A stretch of DNA of 10,448 nucleotides from assembly GCA_937889655.1 (NCBI GenBank), contig CALBZG010000114.1, positions 1 to 10,448 of the forward strand, read 5' to 3'. This DNA is from an uncultured Clostridia bacterium. GTDB taxonomy: Bacteria; Bacillota; Clostridia; Peptostreptococcales; Anaerovoracaceae. Below are positions 1-6,215 of this stretch, in pieces. The position numbers and the translations under genes were made by a program. Positions within the stretch are counted from its first letter, which is position 1; each line of letters starts with the position of its first letter. The notes below the pieces were generated by a model. The model was given only the letters and a program-made list of their open reading frames with translations, was not told the DNA's origin and searched no databases.

Positions 1-47
1 GAGATATCCACTCGTGACTGGAGTTCAGACGTGTGCTCTTCCGATCT
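1..47 (+). other. Illumina TruSeq adapter contamination at contig end
   Basis: This stretch is synthetic. Positions 14-47 match the 34-base TruSeq read-2/multiplexing adapter, ending in the familiar CTCTTCCGATCT. Positions 1-5 (GAGAT) match the end of the P7 arm. Positions 6-13 (ATCCACTC) sit exactly where the index belongs, and their reverse complement GAGTGGAT fits what I remember as TruSeq index 23. Genomic sequence starts at about 48. The adapter therefore marks a true contig edge produced by untrimmed reads, and any reading frame that crosses 47/48 is artificial. Confidence 0.97.
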
Positions 48-816
48 ATTCCGCTGTATTGGATATGGAGAAGCGCATCATATCGAATCCGCCGCTATTG
101 ATAAGATCAACGATGAGTTTCATTTCATGAATGCATTCAAAATAAGCCATTTCAGGAGCATATCCCGCTTCTACCAGCGTATCGAATCCCGCTTTCATCA
201 ATTCCGTGACGCCTCCGCACAGTACTGCTTGCTCACCGAAAAGATCCGTCTCCGTCTCTTCTTTAAATGTGGTTTCCAGAATTCCCGCACGGCCGGCTCC
301 GATGCCCGATGCATAAGCCAGTGCATAGTCTTTTGCTTTTCCCGAAACATCCTGATAAATGGCGATAAGGCTTGGCACACCCTTGCCTTCCAGATACTGG
401 CTTCTTACTGTGTGCCCCGGGCCTTTTGGAGCGACCATAATCACATCCAGATATTCAGCCGGTTTGATCTGGTGGAAATGGATGTTGAATCCATGTGCAA
501 ACATCAGCACATTTCCTTCTTTCATGTGAGGCGCCACCTGAGTATTATAGATCTTCGCTGCTATTTCATCGGGAACGAGCATCATAACCAGGTCCCCTGC
601 TTTAGCAGCGTCTTCCACTTCCATGACTTTGAGGCCTGACTCTTCAGCGGTTTTCCAGCTTTTTGAATCCTTTCTCAGTCCTACTACTACATTTGCTCCG
701 CTATCTTTAAGATTCTGCGAATGGGCATGGCCCTGGCTTCCAAAGCCTATAACCGCAACGGTTTTACCATCCAGCATTCCCATGTTACAATCTGTGTCGT
801 AGTATTTTTTGATCAT
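48..816 (-). CDS. ilvC: Ketol-acid reductoisomerase (NADP+), class I, 3' end missing
   Basis: Catalyses the Mg2+-dependent isomerisation and NADPH-dependent reduction of 2-acetolactate or 2-aceto-2-hydroxybutyrate, the second common step of valine and isoleucine synthesis, in the cytosol. The N-terminal Rossmann domain carries GFGSQGHAH at residues 24-32. The following loop, GLRKDSKSW (46-54), with two serines and basic residues, suggests NADPH. H108 lies in AHGFN. The knotted C-terminal domain starts near residue 183 and keeps the metal/substrate ligands D191 and E195 (DLFGEQ) and E227 and E231 (YFECIHEMKLI). About 256 residues are present against roughly 330 in class I enzymes. The reading frame ends in a TAG at 46-48 of which two bases are adapter; relatives continue with Tyr-Gly-Glu here, so the stop is false and about 75 residues are lost. 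The gene starts 6 bases after the ilvN stop, with a purine-rich GAGAGG/AAGGAA stretch overlapping the end of ilvN, so it is the third gene of the operon. Confidence 0.96.
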
Positions 817-822
817 TTCCTT

Positions 823-1365
823 TTACCTCTCTTTTTTTAAATTAGCGTCATAGTTGTTTATTTTATCTCTTTCTATTCCGGTGGTTCCTGTTCTGCAAAC
901 CTGCAGGATTTCATAACAGCTCAGCACGTCAAGAAACACATCGATTTTATTTGAGCTGCCTGTAAGCTCCAATATCATGCTCTGAGGGGAAAGGTCAATG
1001 ATTTTAGCTCTGTAAATATCCGCTATGTCCCTTATATCGCCCCTGTTTACTTTGTCAGCAGCAACTTTCACTAAAAGCAATTCTCTGTATAATCCGCTGC
1101 CTCTTTCTATTTCATCGACTTGCCTTACATTCTCCAGTTTCTCCAATTGAGAAACGATTTGGTGCATTTCATATTCGTTGCCGCTAACCACAGCAGTGAT
1201 GCGGGTAATTCCGGGCATATCTGTTTCTGTAGCCGTCAGGGTGTGTATGTTGTAATTTCTTCGGCCAATTAGACTGGAGACTCTTGCCAATACATTGGGC
1301 TGGTCGTCAACCAGTACGACGATCACTCGTTTTTCAACCTGCTTTGACGATTCTTTTCCTCTCAT
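823..1365 (-). CDS. ilvN: Acetolactate synthase small (regulatory) subunit
   Basis: Regulatory subunit of acetohydroxyacid synthase; it binds the catalytic IlvB subunit, stimulates it and normally confers valine feedback inhibition. The 180-residue product has an N-terminal ACT domain (about residues 13-86, with VIVVLVDDQPNVLARVSSL and NYNIHTLTATETD) and the C-terminal domain typical of the longer small subunits (RELLLVKV at 95-102, then to about 160). I start at the ATG at 1365, because a GGGGAGG site lies 8 bases upstream; an in-frame GTG at 1374 overlaps that site and is unlikely to be used. Compared with E. coli IlvH, the valine-site residues Asn11 and Gly14 correspond to D21 and N24 here, while Asn29 is kept as N39. 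This could weaken feedback control. The gene lies 18 bases downstream of ilvB and 6 bases upstream of ilvC. Confidence 0.95.
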   Translation of the reverse strand: MRGKESSKQVEKRVIVVLVDDQPNVLARVSSLIGRRNYNIHTLTATETDMPGITRITAVVSGNEYEMHQIVSQLEKLENVRQVDEIERGSGLYRELLLVKVAADKVNRGDIRDIADIYRAKIIDLSPQSMILELTGSSNKIDVFLDVLSCYEILQVCRTGTTGIERDKINNYDANLKKER

Positions 1366-1373
1366 AGTATCCA

Positions 1374-1380
1374 CCTCCCC
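1374..1380 (-). promoter_or_regulatory. Ribosome binding site of ilvN
   Basis: GGGGAGG on the minus strand, 8 bases before the ATG at 1365. Its position decides the ilvN start: the alternative GTG at 1374-1372 overlaps the motif itself and has no other site upstream. Confidence 0.85.
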
Positions 1381-1383
1381 TGA

Positions 1384-3045
1384 TCAATCTAAAATAATAT
1401 CCGCCACTGTACCGCCGTTTGGTATCATAGGAAGCACTTTTGAAGTTCTGTCAATGGCGCAGTCTATCCAGACCGGTCCATTTTCTTTATGCGCCTGTTC
1501 GTAAGCCGCAATGAACTCATCCAGCGTATCTGCTTTGAAACCTTTGGCTCCGAAAGCTTGAGCAACCTTAACAAAGTCCGTCTTCCTCTCCGGCGTTGTC
1601 TGGGATATTCGGCCCGAATAAAAGGAGTTTTGCCACTGGTAAACCATCCCTAAAACCCGATTGTTAAAAATAACCGTGATTATCGGCAGATTGTAACTGA
1701 CAGCGGTGCATGTCTCATTCAAATTCATATGCAGCGATCCGTCTCCGGTGATATGGACGACCCGTTTGTCAGGATTCCCGATCTGTGCACCGATGGCTGC
1801 ACCGTACCCGAATCCCATAGTTCCAAGCCCTCCGCTGGTTATAAATGCCTTTGTCTTATAATGCTTCAAATATTGAGCCGCCCAAATCTGATGCTGCCCG
1901 ACATCGGTCACATAAATCGTTTCACGATCCGTCAGATCGCATATTTTACCGATCAATTCATGAGGCGCGATCATGCTGTTAGTGGCTTTAACATCTCTTC
2001 CTTTTAGCTTCCACTTTTTTATACGATCCAGCCAATCGCTGTGATCTGCCGGTTTGATCATAGGTATGAGCTTTTCAAGAAAATATTTTACATCGCTCAT
2101 TACCGATACATCAATAATGACGTTCTTGTTGAATTCACTTCTATCGATATCCACCTGAACGATCTTGGCATGCCTCGCGAACTTGTCTGTGTTCAGAGCG
2201 ACTCTATCGCTGAACCGGGTTCCAAGAGCCAGCACCAGGTCCGCTTTATCGATGGCCTTGTTGGCCTCTACCGTCCCATGCATCCCGATCAGACCCAGAT
2301 TTTTTTCATCTTCGTATCCGACGATCCCCGCAGCCATCATCGTATATACCGCTGGGATCTGAGCCTTTTGCATAAATTCAGCTGTAGCATCCGCCGCTCC
2401 CGAGCTTGCAGCTCCGCCGCCCACATACATGACCGGTTTTTCCGCCTCGTTGATCATATCCGCGATTTTTCTGATATCTTCGTCGGAAGCCTTCGGAAGT
2501 TCAGGGAATGCCTGACGAGGACCTTTCTTATATTCATAGGTCGACGCCGTGACATCCTTGCTGATATCCACCAGCACCGGCCCTTTTCTGCCTGTTGAGG
2601 CTATTCTGAAAGCCTCCCTGAGGCACCTCTCCAAATCTTCGATTTTATTGACAAAATAATTGTGCTTTGTTATAGGCATCGTCACACCCGTGATGTATAT
2701 CTCCTGGAAAGCGTCCCTTCCCGTGAGCGTCGACGGAACATTCGCTGTGATAGCCACCATAGGCACACTATCCATATATGCCGTGGCTATGCCGGTCACC
2801 AGATTTGTGGCTCCTGGGCCGCTGGTTGCCATGACGACCCCGGTTTTTCCAGTTGCCCTGGCATAACCGTCCGCTGCATGTGCGGCGCCCTGCTCATGAG
2901 CAGTCAGTATGTGCCTTATTTTATCGCTATATTTGTAGAGGGCATCATAAAGAAACAATGCAGCACCTCCGGGATATCCGAAAACTGTGTCTACGCCTTG
3001 ATCTAACAATACTTCCGCTACGATTTCCGCTCCTGTTAATTTCAT
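1384..3045 (-). CDS. ilvB: Acetolactate (acetohydroxyacid) synthase large subunit
   Basis: Catalytic subunit of acetohydroxyacid synthase, a ThDP- and FAD-dependent enzyme that condenses pyruvate with pyruvate or 2-ketobutyrate, the first common step to valine/leucine and isoleucine. In the 553-residue product the ThDP-activating glutamate is E51 in AHEQGAAHAADGYAR. The ThDP/Mg2+ motif begins with GDGS at about 434 and ends near N461-N462. RFSDR at 277-281 resembles the RFDDR of FAD-binding anabolic enzymes rather than the FAD-free catabolic AlsS. QWQNSFY (about 470-476) is the substrate/herbicide-site region. The start is the ATG at 3045, preceded by AAGGGGGCG about 7 bases upstream. An in-frame ATG at 3066 would add seven residues but has no ribosome binding site and would leave only about 11 bases of leader from the predicted promoter. 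It is the first gene of ilvBNC. The short leader of about 33 bases has no room for a T-box or peptide attenuator. Confidence 0.97.
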   Translation of the reverse strand: MKLTGAEIVAEVLLDQGVDTVFGYPGGAALFLYDALYKYSDKIRHILTAHEQGAAHAADGYARATGKTGVVMATSGPGATNLVTGIATAYMDSVPMVAITANVPSTLTGRDAFQEIYITGVTMPITKHNYFVNKIEDLERCLREAFRIASTGRKGPVLVDISKDVTASTYEYKKGPRQAFPELPKASDEDIRKIADMINEAEKPVMYVGGGAASSGAADATAEFMQKAQIPAVYTMMAAGIVGYEDEKNLGLIGMHGTVEANKAIDKADLVLALGTRFSDRVALNTDKFARHAKIVQVDIDRSEFNKNVIIDVSVMSDVKYFLEKLIPMIKPADHSDWLDRIKKWKLKGRDVKATNSMIAPHELIGKICDLTDRETIYVTDVGQHQIWAAQYLKHYKTKAFITSGGLGTMGFGYGAAIGAQIGNPDKRVVHITGDGSLHMNLNETCTAVSYNLPIITVIFNNRVLGMVYQWQNSFYSGRISQTTPERKTDFVKVAQAFGAKGFKADTLDEFIAAYEQAHKENGPVWIDCAIDRTSKVLPMIPNGGTVADIILD

Positions 3046-3084
3046 AATAATTCGCCCCCTTCCCATTTTTAAACATTACAGTAC

Positions 3085-3112
3085 ATTATATAACAGTCAC
3101 AAAATAAGTCAA
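3085..3112 (-). promoter_or_regulatory. Sigma-A promoter of the ilvBNC operon
   Basis: Minus strand: -35 TTGACT (3112-3107), 16-base spacer, -10 TATAAT (3090-3085), with a predicted start near 3078, about 33 bases before the ilvB ATG. One mismatch to consensus in the -35 box. It lies in the AT-rich gap after the upstream terminator, and an inverted repeat (3111-3140) abuts the -35 box. Confidence 0.8.
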
Positions 3113-3140
3113 TATTTTTGTGGGTTTCAACAAAAATATT
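3111..3140. repeat. Inverted repeat beside the ilvB -35 box, candidate operator
   Basis: AATATTTTTGT (3111-3121) and its exact reverse complement ACAAAAATATT (3130-3140) are separated by 8 bases. The 11-base perfect arms overlap the -35 box by two bases and are centred about 47 bases upstream of the predicted start. This position fits either a repressor or an activator. It is not a transcribed terminator, because it lies upstream of the ilv start and well beyond the terminator at 3211-3242. I do not recognise it as a clear CodY or Rex site. Confidence 0.55.
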
Positions 3141-3210
3141 TGTGTTTATTTAGTATTTTTCACATTCACATTAATATCTGACCATAACTGCCGCTATGTT
3201 ACGGTTATAG

Positions 3211-3242
3211 ATAATAAAAGGCCCGGGATATTGCTCCCGGGC
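3211..3242 (-). terminator. Intrinsic terminator after the EF-G-like gene
   Basis: Minus strand: a perfect 8-bp GC-rich stem (GCCCGGGA/TCCCGGGC, 3242-3235 with 3228-3221) with a 6-base loop, followed by CTTTTATTAT. It begins 23 bases after the stop codon of the EF-G-like gene and isolates it from the ilv operon. Confidence 0.9.
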
Positions 3243-3265
3243 TCTGAAACAATTTGGGATTGTCT

Positions 3266-5206
3266 TTATGCTTCTTCGTCCGACTTATAGTCAGCGATGA
3301 TTTTTTCTGCAAGATGAGCCGGCACTTCTTCATATCTTTCAAAAGCCATAGTGAAAGAACCTCTTGCCTGAGTCATGGAGCGTAGGGCCACGGAATAATC
3401 AAACAGCTCTGCCTGAGGCGCTTCCGCAATAAGCTTCTGCCCACCGGAAGCCTGAGGTTCCATACCCAGGATTTTGCCGCGTCGCTTATTCATGTCTCCC
3501 ATGACATCGCCCATGTATTCGTCCTGGACAAAGATCTCAAGACGCATTACCGGTTCAAGAAGGCATGGCTTAGCTTCAACGATTCCCTTCTTGAATGCCA
3601 GGGCAGCTGCGATCTTGAATGCCATTTCATTGGAATCCACATCATGGTAAGATCCATCATACAGGATCGCTTTAACGTTTACAACCTTGCAGCCAGCCAG
3701 AGGGCCCTTGTCCATGCACTCTCTAAGTCCCTTTTCAACGGCCGGAACGTAGTTCTTTGGTACGGATCCGCCGAACAATTCTTCAGCAAATTCGAATTCC
3801 TGTTCGGAAGGCGCGAATTTAATGTGAACATCTCCATATTGGCCTGCTCCGCCGGACTGTTTTTTGTGCTTGCCCTGAACGTCCGATTTGCCTTTTATAG
3901 TCTCTCTATACGCAATCCTTCTCGGAACGGTATGAACATCGACACCGAACTTATCCTTCAGCTTCGCCGTTATAACGCCCAGCTGCTGTTCTCCCTGACC
4001 TCCCAGCAATGTCTGGTGGGTTTCAATGTTTCTTTCAAGAACAAAGGAAGGATCTTCTTCCATCAGTTTTGAAAGTCCTGAGGAGACTTTTTCTTCGTCG
4101 CCCTTTGAACTTGGTTCAACAGCGATAAACAGCGATGGCTGAGGGAATTCCACACGCGGGAACTTGATGATATGTGCCTTCTCGCAAAGAGTGTCCCCTG
4201 TCTGCGTAAGCTGAAGCTTTGCTGCCGCTATGATGTCTCCGGCTAAAGCGGTGCCTGCTTCGCCCTGGGTTTTCCCTCTGAGATAAAACAGCGAGCCCAG
4301 CTTTTCTGTTTTTTCCGCTCTGGAATTATATACTTCAATGCCTTGGCTGAACTTACCTGATATGACCTTTATCAGGTTTATCTTTCCAAGGAATGGGTCT
4401 GCTATGGTTTTAAACACAAATCCCGCAAGTTTGCCGTTTTCATCGCACTTTACTTCGATTTCATTATCGTTTGCGTCAAATGCCTGGTACGGGGCATGAT
4501 CTTTCGCTTTTGGCACAAATTTGATGACGTCGTCCATGACCTCTTTGATGCCCTGGCCTTTCAGTGACGAACAGGAAATGACCGGAGCTATGCTTCCCGA
4601 TGCGATGCCCTTTGCCAACCCCTGATTGAACTCTTCTTCCGTAAACTCCTCGCCACCGAAGAATTTGTCCAGGAGCGCCTCATCTGTTTCAGCAATAGCT
4701 TCATTCAATGCATCCCTGTCATCCAGTGTGACCACCGAGATGCCGAACTTCGCCTTCAGATCTTCTACTGTCTTATCAACATCGACATTTTCCTTATCCG
4801 TCTTGGTTATTACAAAAATCTTTGGAATGTTGAACTGCTTGCAGCTGTTCCATGCCTTTTCGGTGCCGACCTGGACTCCGGAGGACGCATCCACCATGAT
4901 CAAAGCCGCTTCTGCCGCTCTTAATGCGGAGTTGACTTCGCCGACAAAATCAAAAAATCCCGGTGTGTCCAGGAAATTGATCTTCACTTTGTTGTACTCC
5001 ACCGGCACGATAGACAACCCAATAGAATAACCTTTTTCAATTTCCATTTTGTCATAATCCGATACAGTGTTTCCATCTTCAACGCGGCCCAATCTGTTGA
5101 TGACACCTGTAGCAAGTAGCGCGGCTTCCAGAAAAGTGGTTTTTCCGCAGCCGCCATGACCCAGCAAGGCAACGTTCCTTATACTGTCGCTATTGTAGCC
5201 TTTCAT
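3266..5206 (-). CDS. fusA2: EF-G-like translational GTPase (EF-G-2 type paralogue)
   Basis: A 646-residue translation-factor GTPase resembling Thermus EF-G-2; the symbol fusA2 is used loosely. G domain: P-loop GHGGCGKT (16-23), switch I EKGYSI (57-62) in place of ERGITI, DTPGFFDF (80-87), TKTD (134-137), SCS (211-213). The catalytic histidine of DTPGH is phenylalanine (F84). Only about 75 residues separate TKTD from SCS, so the G' insert is shorter than in canonical EF-G (about 700 residues). Domains II-III follow (about 255-430). Domain IV carries KQSGGAGQYGDV (449-460) and YDGSYHDVDSNEMAF (516-530), and domain V follows to the end. Domain IV is intact, as expected of a ribosome-binding factor. 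The start is the ATG at 5206, 7 bases after GGGAGG; an upstream in-frame TTG at 5251 lies near the predicted transcription start and has no such site. The gene has its own promoter and terminator, so it is probably a single-gene unit. Its precise role (translocation, recycling or stress) cannot be read from sequence. Confidence 0.92.
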   Translation of the reverse strand: MKGYNSDSIRNVALLGHGGCGKTTFLEAALLATGVINRLGRVEDGNTVSDYDKMEIEKGYSIGLSIVPVEYNKVKINFLDTPGFFDFVGEVNSALRAAEAALIMVDASSGVQVGTEKAWNSCKQFNIPKIFVITKTDKENVDVDKTVEDLKAKFGISVVTLDDRDALNEAIAETDEALLDKFFGGEEFTEEEFNQGLAKGIASGSIAPVISCSSLKGQGIKEVMDDVIKFVPKAKDHAPYQAFDANDNEIEVKCDENGKLAGFVFKTIADPFLGKINLIKVISGKFSQGIEVYNSRAEKTEKLGSLFYLRGKTQGEAGTALAGDIIAAAKLQLTQTGDTLCEKAHIIKFPRVEFPQPSLFIAVEPSSKGDEEKVSSGLSKLMEEDPSFVLERNIETHQTLLGGQGEQQLGVITAKLKDKFGVDVHTVPRRIAYRETIKGKSDVQGKHKKQSGGAGQYGDVHIKFAPSEQEFEFAEELFGGSVPKNYVPAVEKGLRECMDKGPLAGCKVVNVKAILYDGSYHDVDSNEMAFKIAAALAFKKGIVEAKPCLLEPVMRLEIFVQDEYMGDVMGDMNKRRGKILGMEPQASGGQKLIAEAPQAELFDYSVALRSMTQARGSFTMAFERYEEVPAHLAEKIIADYKSDEEA

Positions 5207-5213
5207 ATTAAGA

Positions 5214-5219
5214 CCTCCC
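5214..5219 (-). promoter_or_regulatory. Ribosome binding site of the EF-G-like gene
   Basis: GGGAGG on the minus strand, 7 bases before the ATG at 5206. It fixes the start and excludes a 15-residue N-terminal extension from the TTG at 5251. Confidence 0.85.
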
Positions 5220-5254
5220 AAAAAATTATTATCATAAAGCACATAGTGCAATCA

Positions 5255-5283
5255 ATTATATCATTGGAATATTGGAATGGCAA
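5255..5283 (-). promoter_or_regulatory. Sigma-A promoter of the EF-G-like gene
   Basis: Minus strand: TTGCCA (5283-5278), 17-base spacer, TATAAT (5260-5255), with a predicted start near 5248 and a leader of about 42 bases. One mismatch in the -35 box. It lies in the 99-base gap after the second Gate-domain gene. I find no terminator between that gene and this promoter, so read-through from the asnS cluster is possible. Confidence 0.78.
5263..5278. repeat. Tandem 8-base repeat inside the promoter spacer
   Basis: ATTGGAAT occurs twice in direct tandem (5263-5270, 5271-5278), almost exactly filling the 17-base spacer between the -35 and -10 boxes of the EF-G-like gene. It may be chance in AT-rich DNA, or a small regulator site. 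Confidence 0.5.
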
Positions 5284-5305
5284 CGGCTTTATTCTCATCC
5301 GGGGT

Positions 5306-5779
5306 TCATCCGGAGGGCGCGGCATCGTCCAGACCCCGTATGATCGGCGTCCTTGCCAATAGCATCGTGACCGAAAAAGCGATCAGGGCTCTGATCCCTG
5401 TAACGGTCAGAATGGAAGCTCCGGCAACTCCAAAGAGCATACCGGTTTCGATGATCCCGTGGCACAAAAACATGAATATGCCGATCAGGGCAAGGTCCCG
5501 TTTAGACATCGGGTTGGCTCTGTTTAATTCGATGATTGTTCCCGCTCCATAGCTTACGCCCATGACCAAGGCAACAAGAAGAGGAAACATGGCATTTTTG
5601 GACATGCCCATTATCTTCCCCAATCCTTCCAGTTTGTTCGCCAGCTTTTCGATGACGTTGTAAACCATTAGTAGCTGGATCGTTATCATCAACGGGATCA
5701 TGACCTTTAACAAATTAAGCATTGTGGAAAGGCTGCCCATGATCATCTCTTTTAATATTATATCCCATGTTGCTGTCAT
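5306..5779 (-). CDS. Gate-domain (nucleoside recognition family) membrane protein, second of pair
   Basis: A 157-residue integral membrane protein of the Gate/nucleoside-recognition family (PF07670 type), the fold shared by parts of FeoB, CNT transporters and SpmA/SpmB. Hydrophobic segments lie near residues 20-42, 63-84, 95-118 and 122-141. Family-like features are VMGVSYGAGTIIELNR (72-87) and MFLCHGIIETGMLF (103-116), with buried charged or polar residues E84, H107 and E111. No signal peptide is visible. Its ATG shares one base with the TAA stop of the preceding gene (TAATG), which indicates translational coupling, and a GGAGG lies 12 bases upstream. The two half-size proteins probably form a heteromeric pair, as proposed for SpmA/SpmB, but at 144 and 157 residues they are shorter than those proteins. 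The substrate is unknown, and the family name does not show nucleoside transport. Confidence 0.75.
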   Translation of the reverse strand: MTATWDIILKEMIMGSLSTMLNLLKVMIPLMITIQLLMVYNVIEKLANKLEGLGKIMGMSKNAMFPLLVALVMGVSYGAGTIIELNRANPMSKRDLALIGIFMFLCHGIIETGMLFGVAGASILTVTGIRALIAFSVTMLLARTPIIRGLDDAAPSG

Positions 5780-6213
5780 TAAAGTAACGCGCCTCCGATC
5801 AAGCCTGTCAAAACGCCGATCAATACTGCAGTAATGAAACGTAAAGCTCCATACCGGAAAGGCGACAGTCCGATTTTTCGGGCTATCGCGCTTTCAACAG
5901 GTATGGAGTGAAATGTTAACGTGATCATCGCTATCGTAGTGATGGATGCAGTAGTGAATTCAAAGCCCCCCAAAGCTGCCAACACCCCGTATTCGTCAGT
6001 AAACGCACCCGTAATAATAGGGACCACAGCTTCCGGCGGCAAATTAAAAATCTTCATGGCAGGCGCACATGTTCTTTCAAGCCATGGCATGACGGGAGAA
6101 TACTTCACCAGGACTACAATCAAATAGATCGGGATCATGATCTTTAAAAGAAACCAGCCCGTTGAAACTCCTTTCAGAAAGCCATCTCTGATCGCCGTCA
6201 CAAATTTATCCAT
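5779..6213 (-). CDS. Gate-domain (nucleoside recognition family) membrane protein, first of pair
   Basis: A 144-residue membrane protein of the same Gate-type family as its downstream partner. Hydrophobic segments lie near residues 18-37, 62-82, 86-104 and 122-143. An amphipathic N-terminus (DKFVTAIRDGFLKGV) precedes the first segment, and the polar motif TGAFTDEYGVLAALGG (68-83) interrupts the second; a buried acidic pair there could mark a substrate or ion path. The ATG lies only 2 bases after the asnS stop, with no convincing ribosome binding site in front of it. Its translation probably depends on ribosomes finishing asnS, which makes co-expression with AsnRS likely. It overlaps the second Gate gene by one base. 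SpmA/SpmB-like spore-maturation roles or small-molecule transport are possibilities; I cannot choose between them. Confidence 0.75.
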   Translation of the reverse strand: MDKFVTAIRDGFLKGVSTGWFLLKIMIPIYLIVVLVKYSPVMPWLERTCAPAMKIFNLPPEAVVPIITGAFTDEYGVLAALGGFEFTTASITTIAMITLTFHSIPVESAIARKIGLSPFRYGALRFITAVLIGVLTGLIGGALL

Positions 6214-6215
6214 GC

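Noticed and set aside
31..639. Plus-strand open frame starting inside the adapter
   Set aside because: Its start codon lies in synthetic sequence and it is antisense to well-conserved ilvC.
2041..2598. Plus-strand open frames across ilvB
   Set aside because: Antisense shadows of a clearly conserved acetolactate synthase, with no homology that I can recognise.
3111..3140. The AT-rich palindrome as a CodY box, a Rex site or an intrinsic terminator
   Set aside because: It does not match AATTTTCWGAAAATT or the TTGTTAA-N4-TTAACAA type well enough, and it lies upstream of the ilv start and beyond the GC-rich terminator of the upstream gene. I keep it only as an unassigned operator candidate.
5298..5314. 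Small inverted repeat TCCGG/CCGGA at the end of the second Gate gene as a terminator
   Set aside because: Only 5 pairs, overlaps the stop codon, and no U-tract follows on the minus strand.
5306..6213. The two Gate proteins as a single gene split by frameshift
   Set aside because: Each has its own start and complete set of membrane segments, and the junction is a regular TAATG overlap with a GGAGG upstream. Paired half-size Gate proteins are a known arrangement (SpmA/SpmB).
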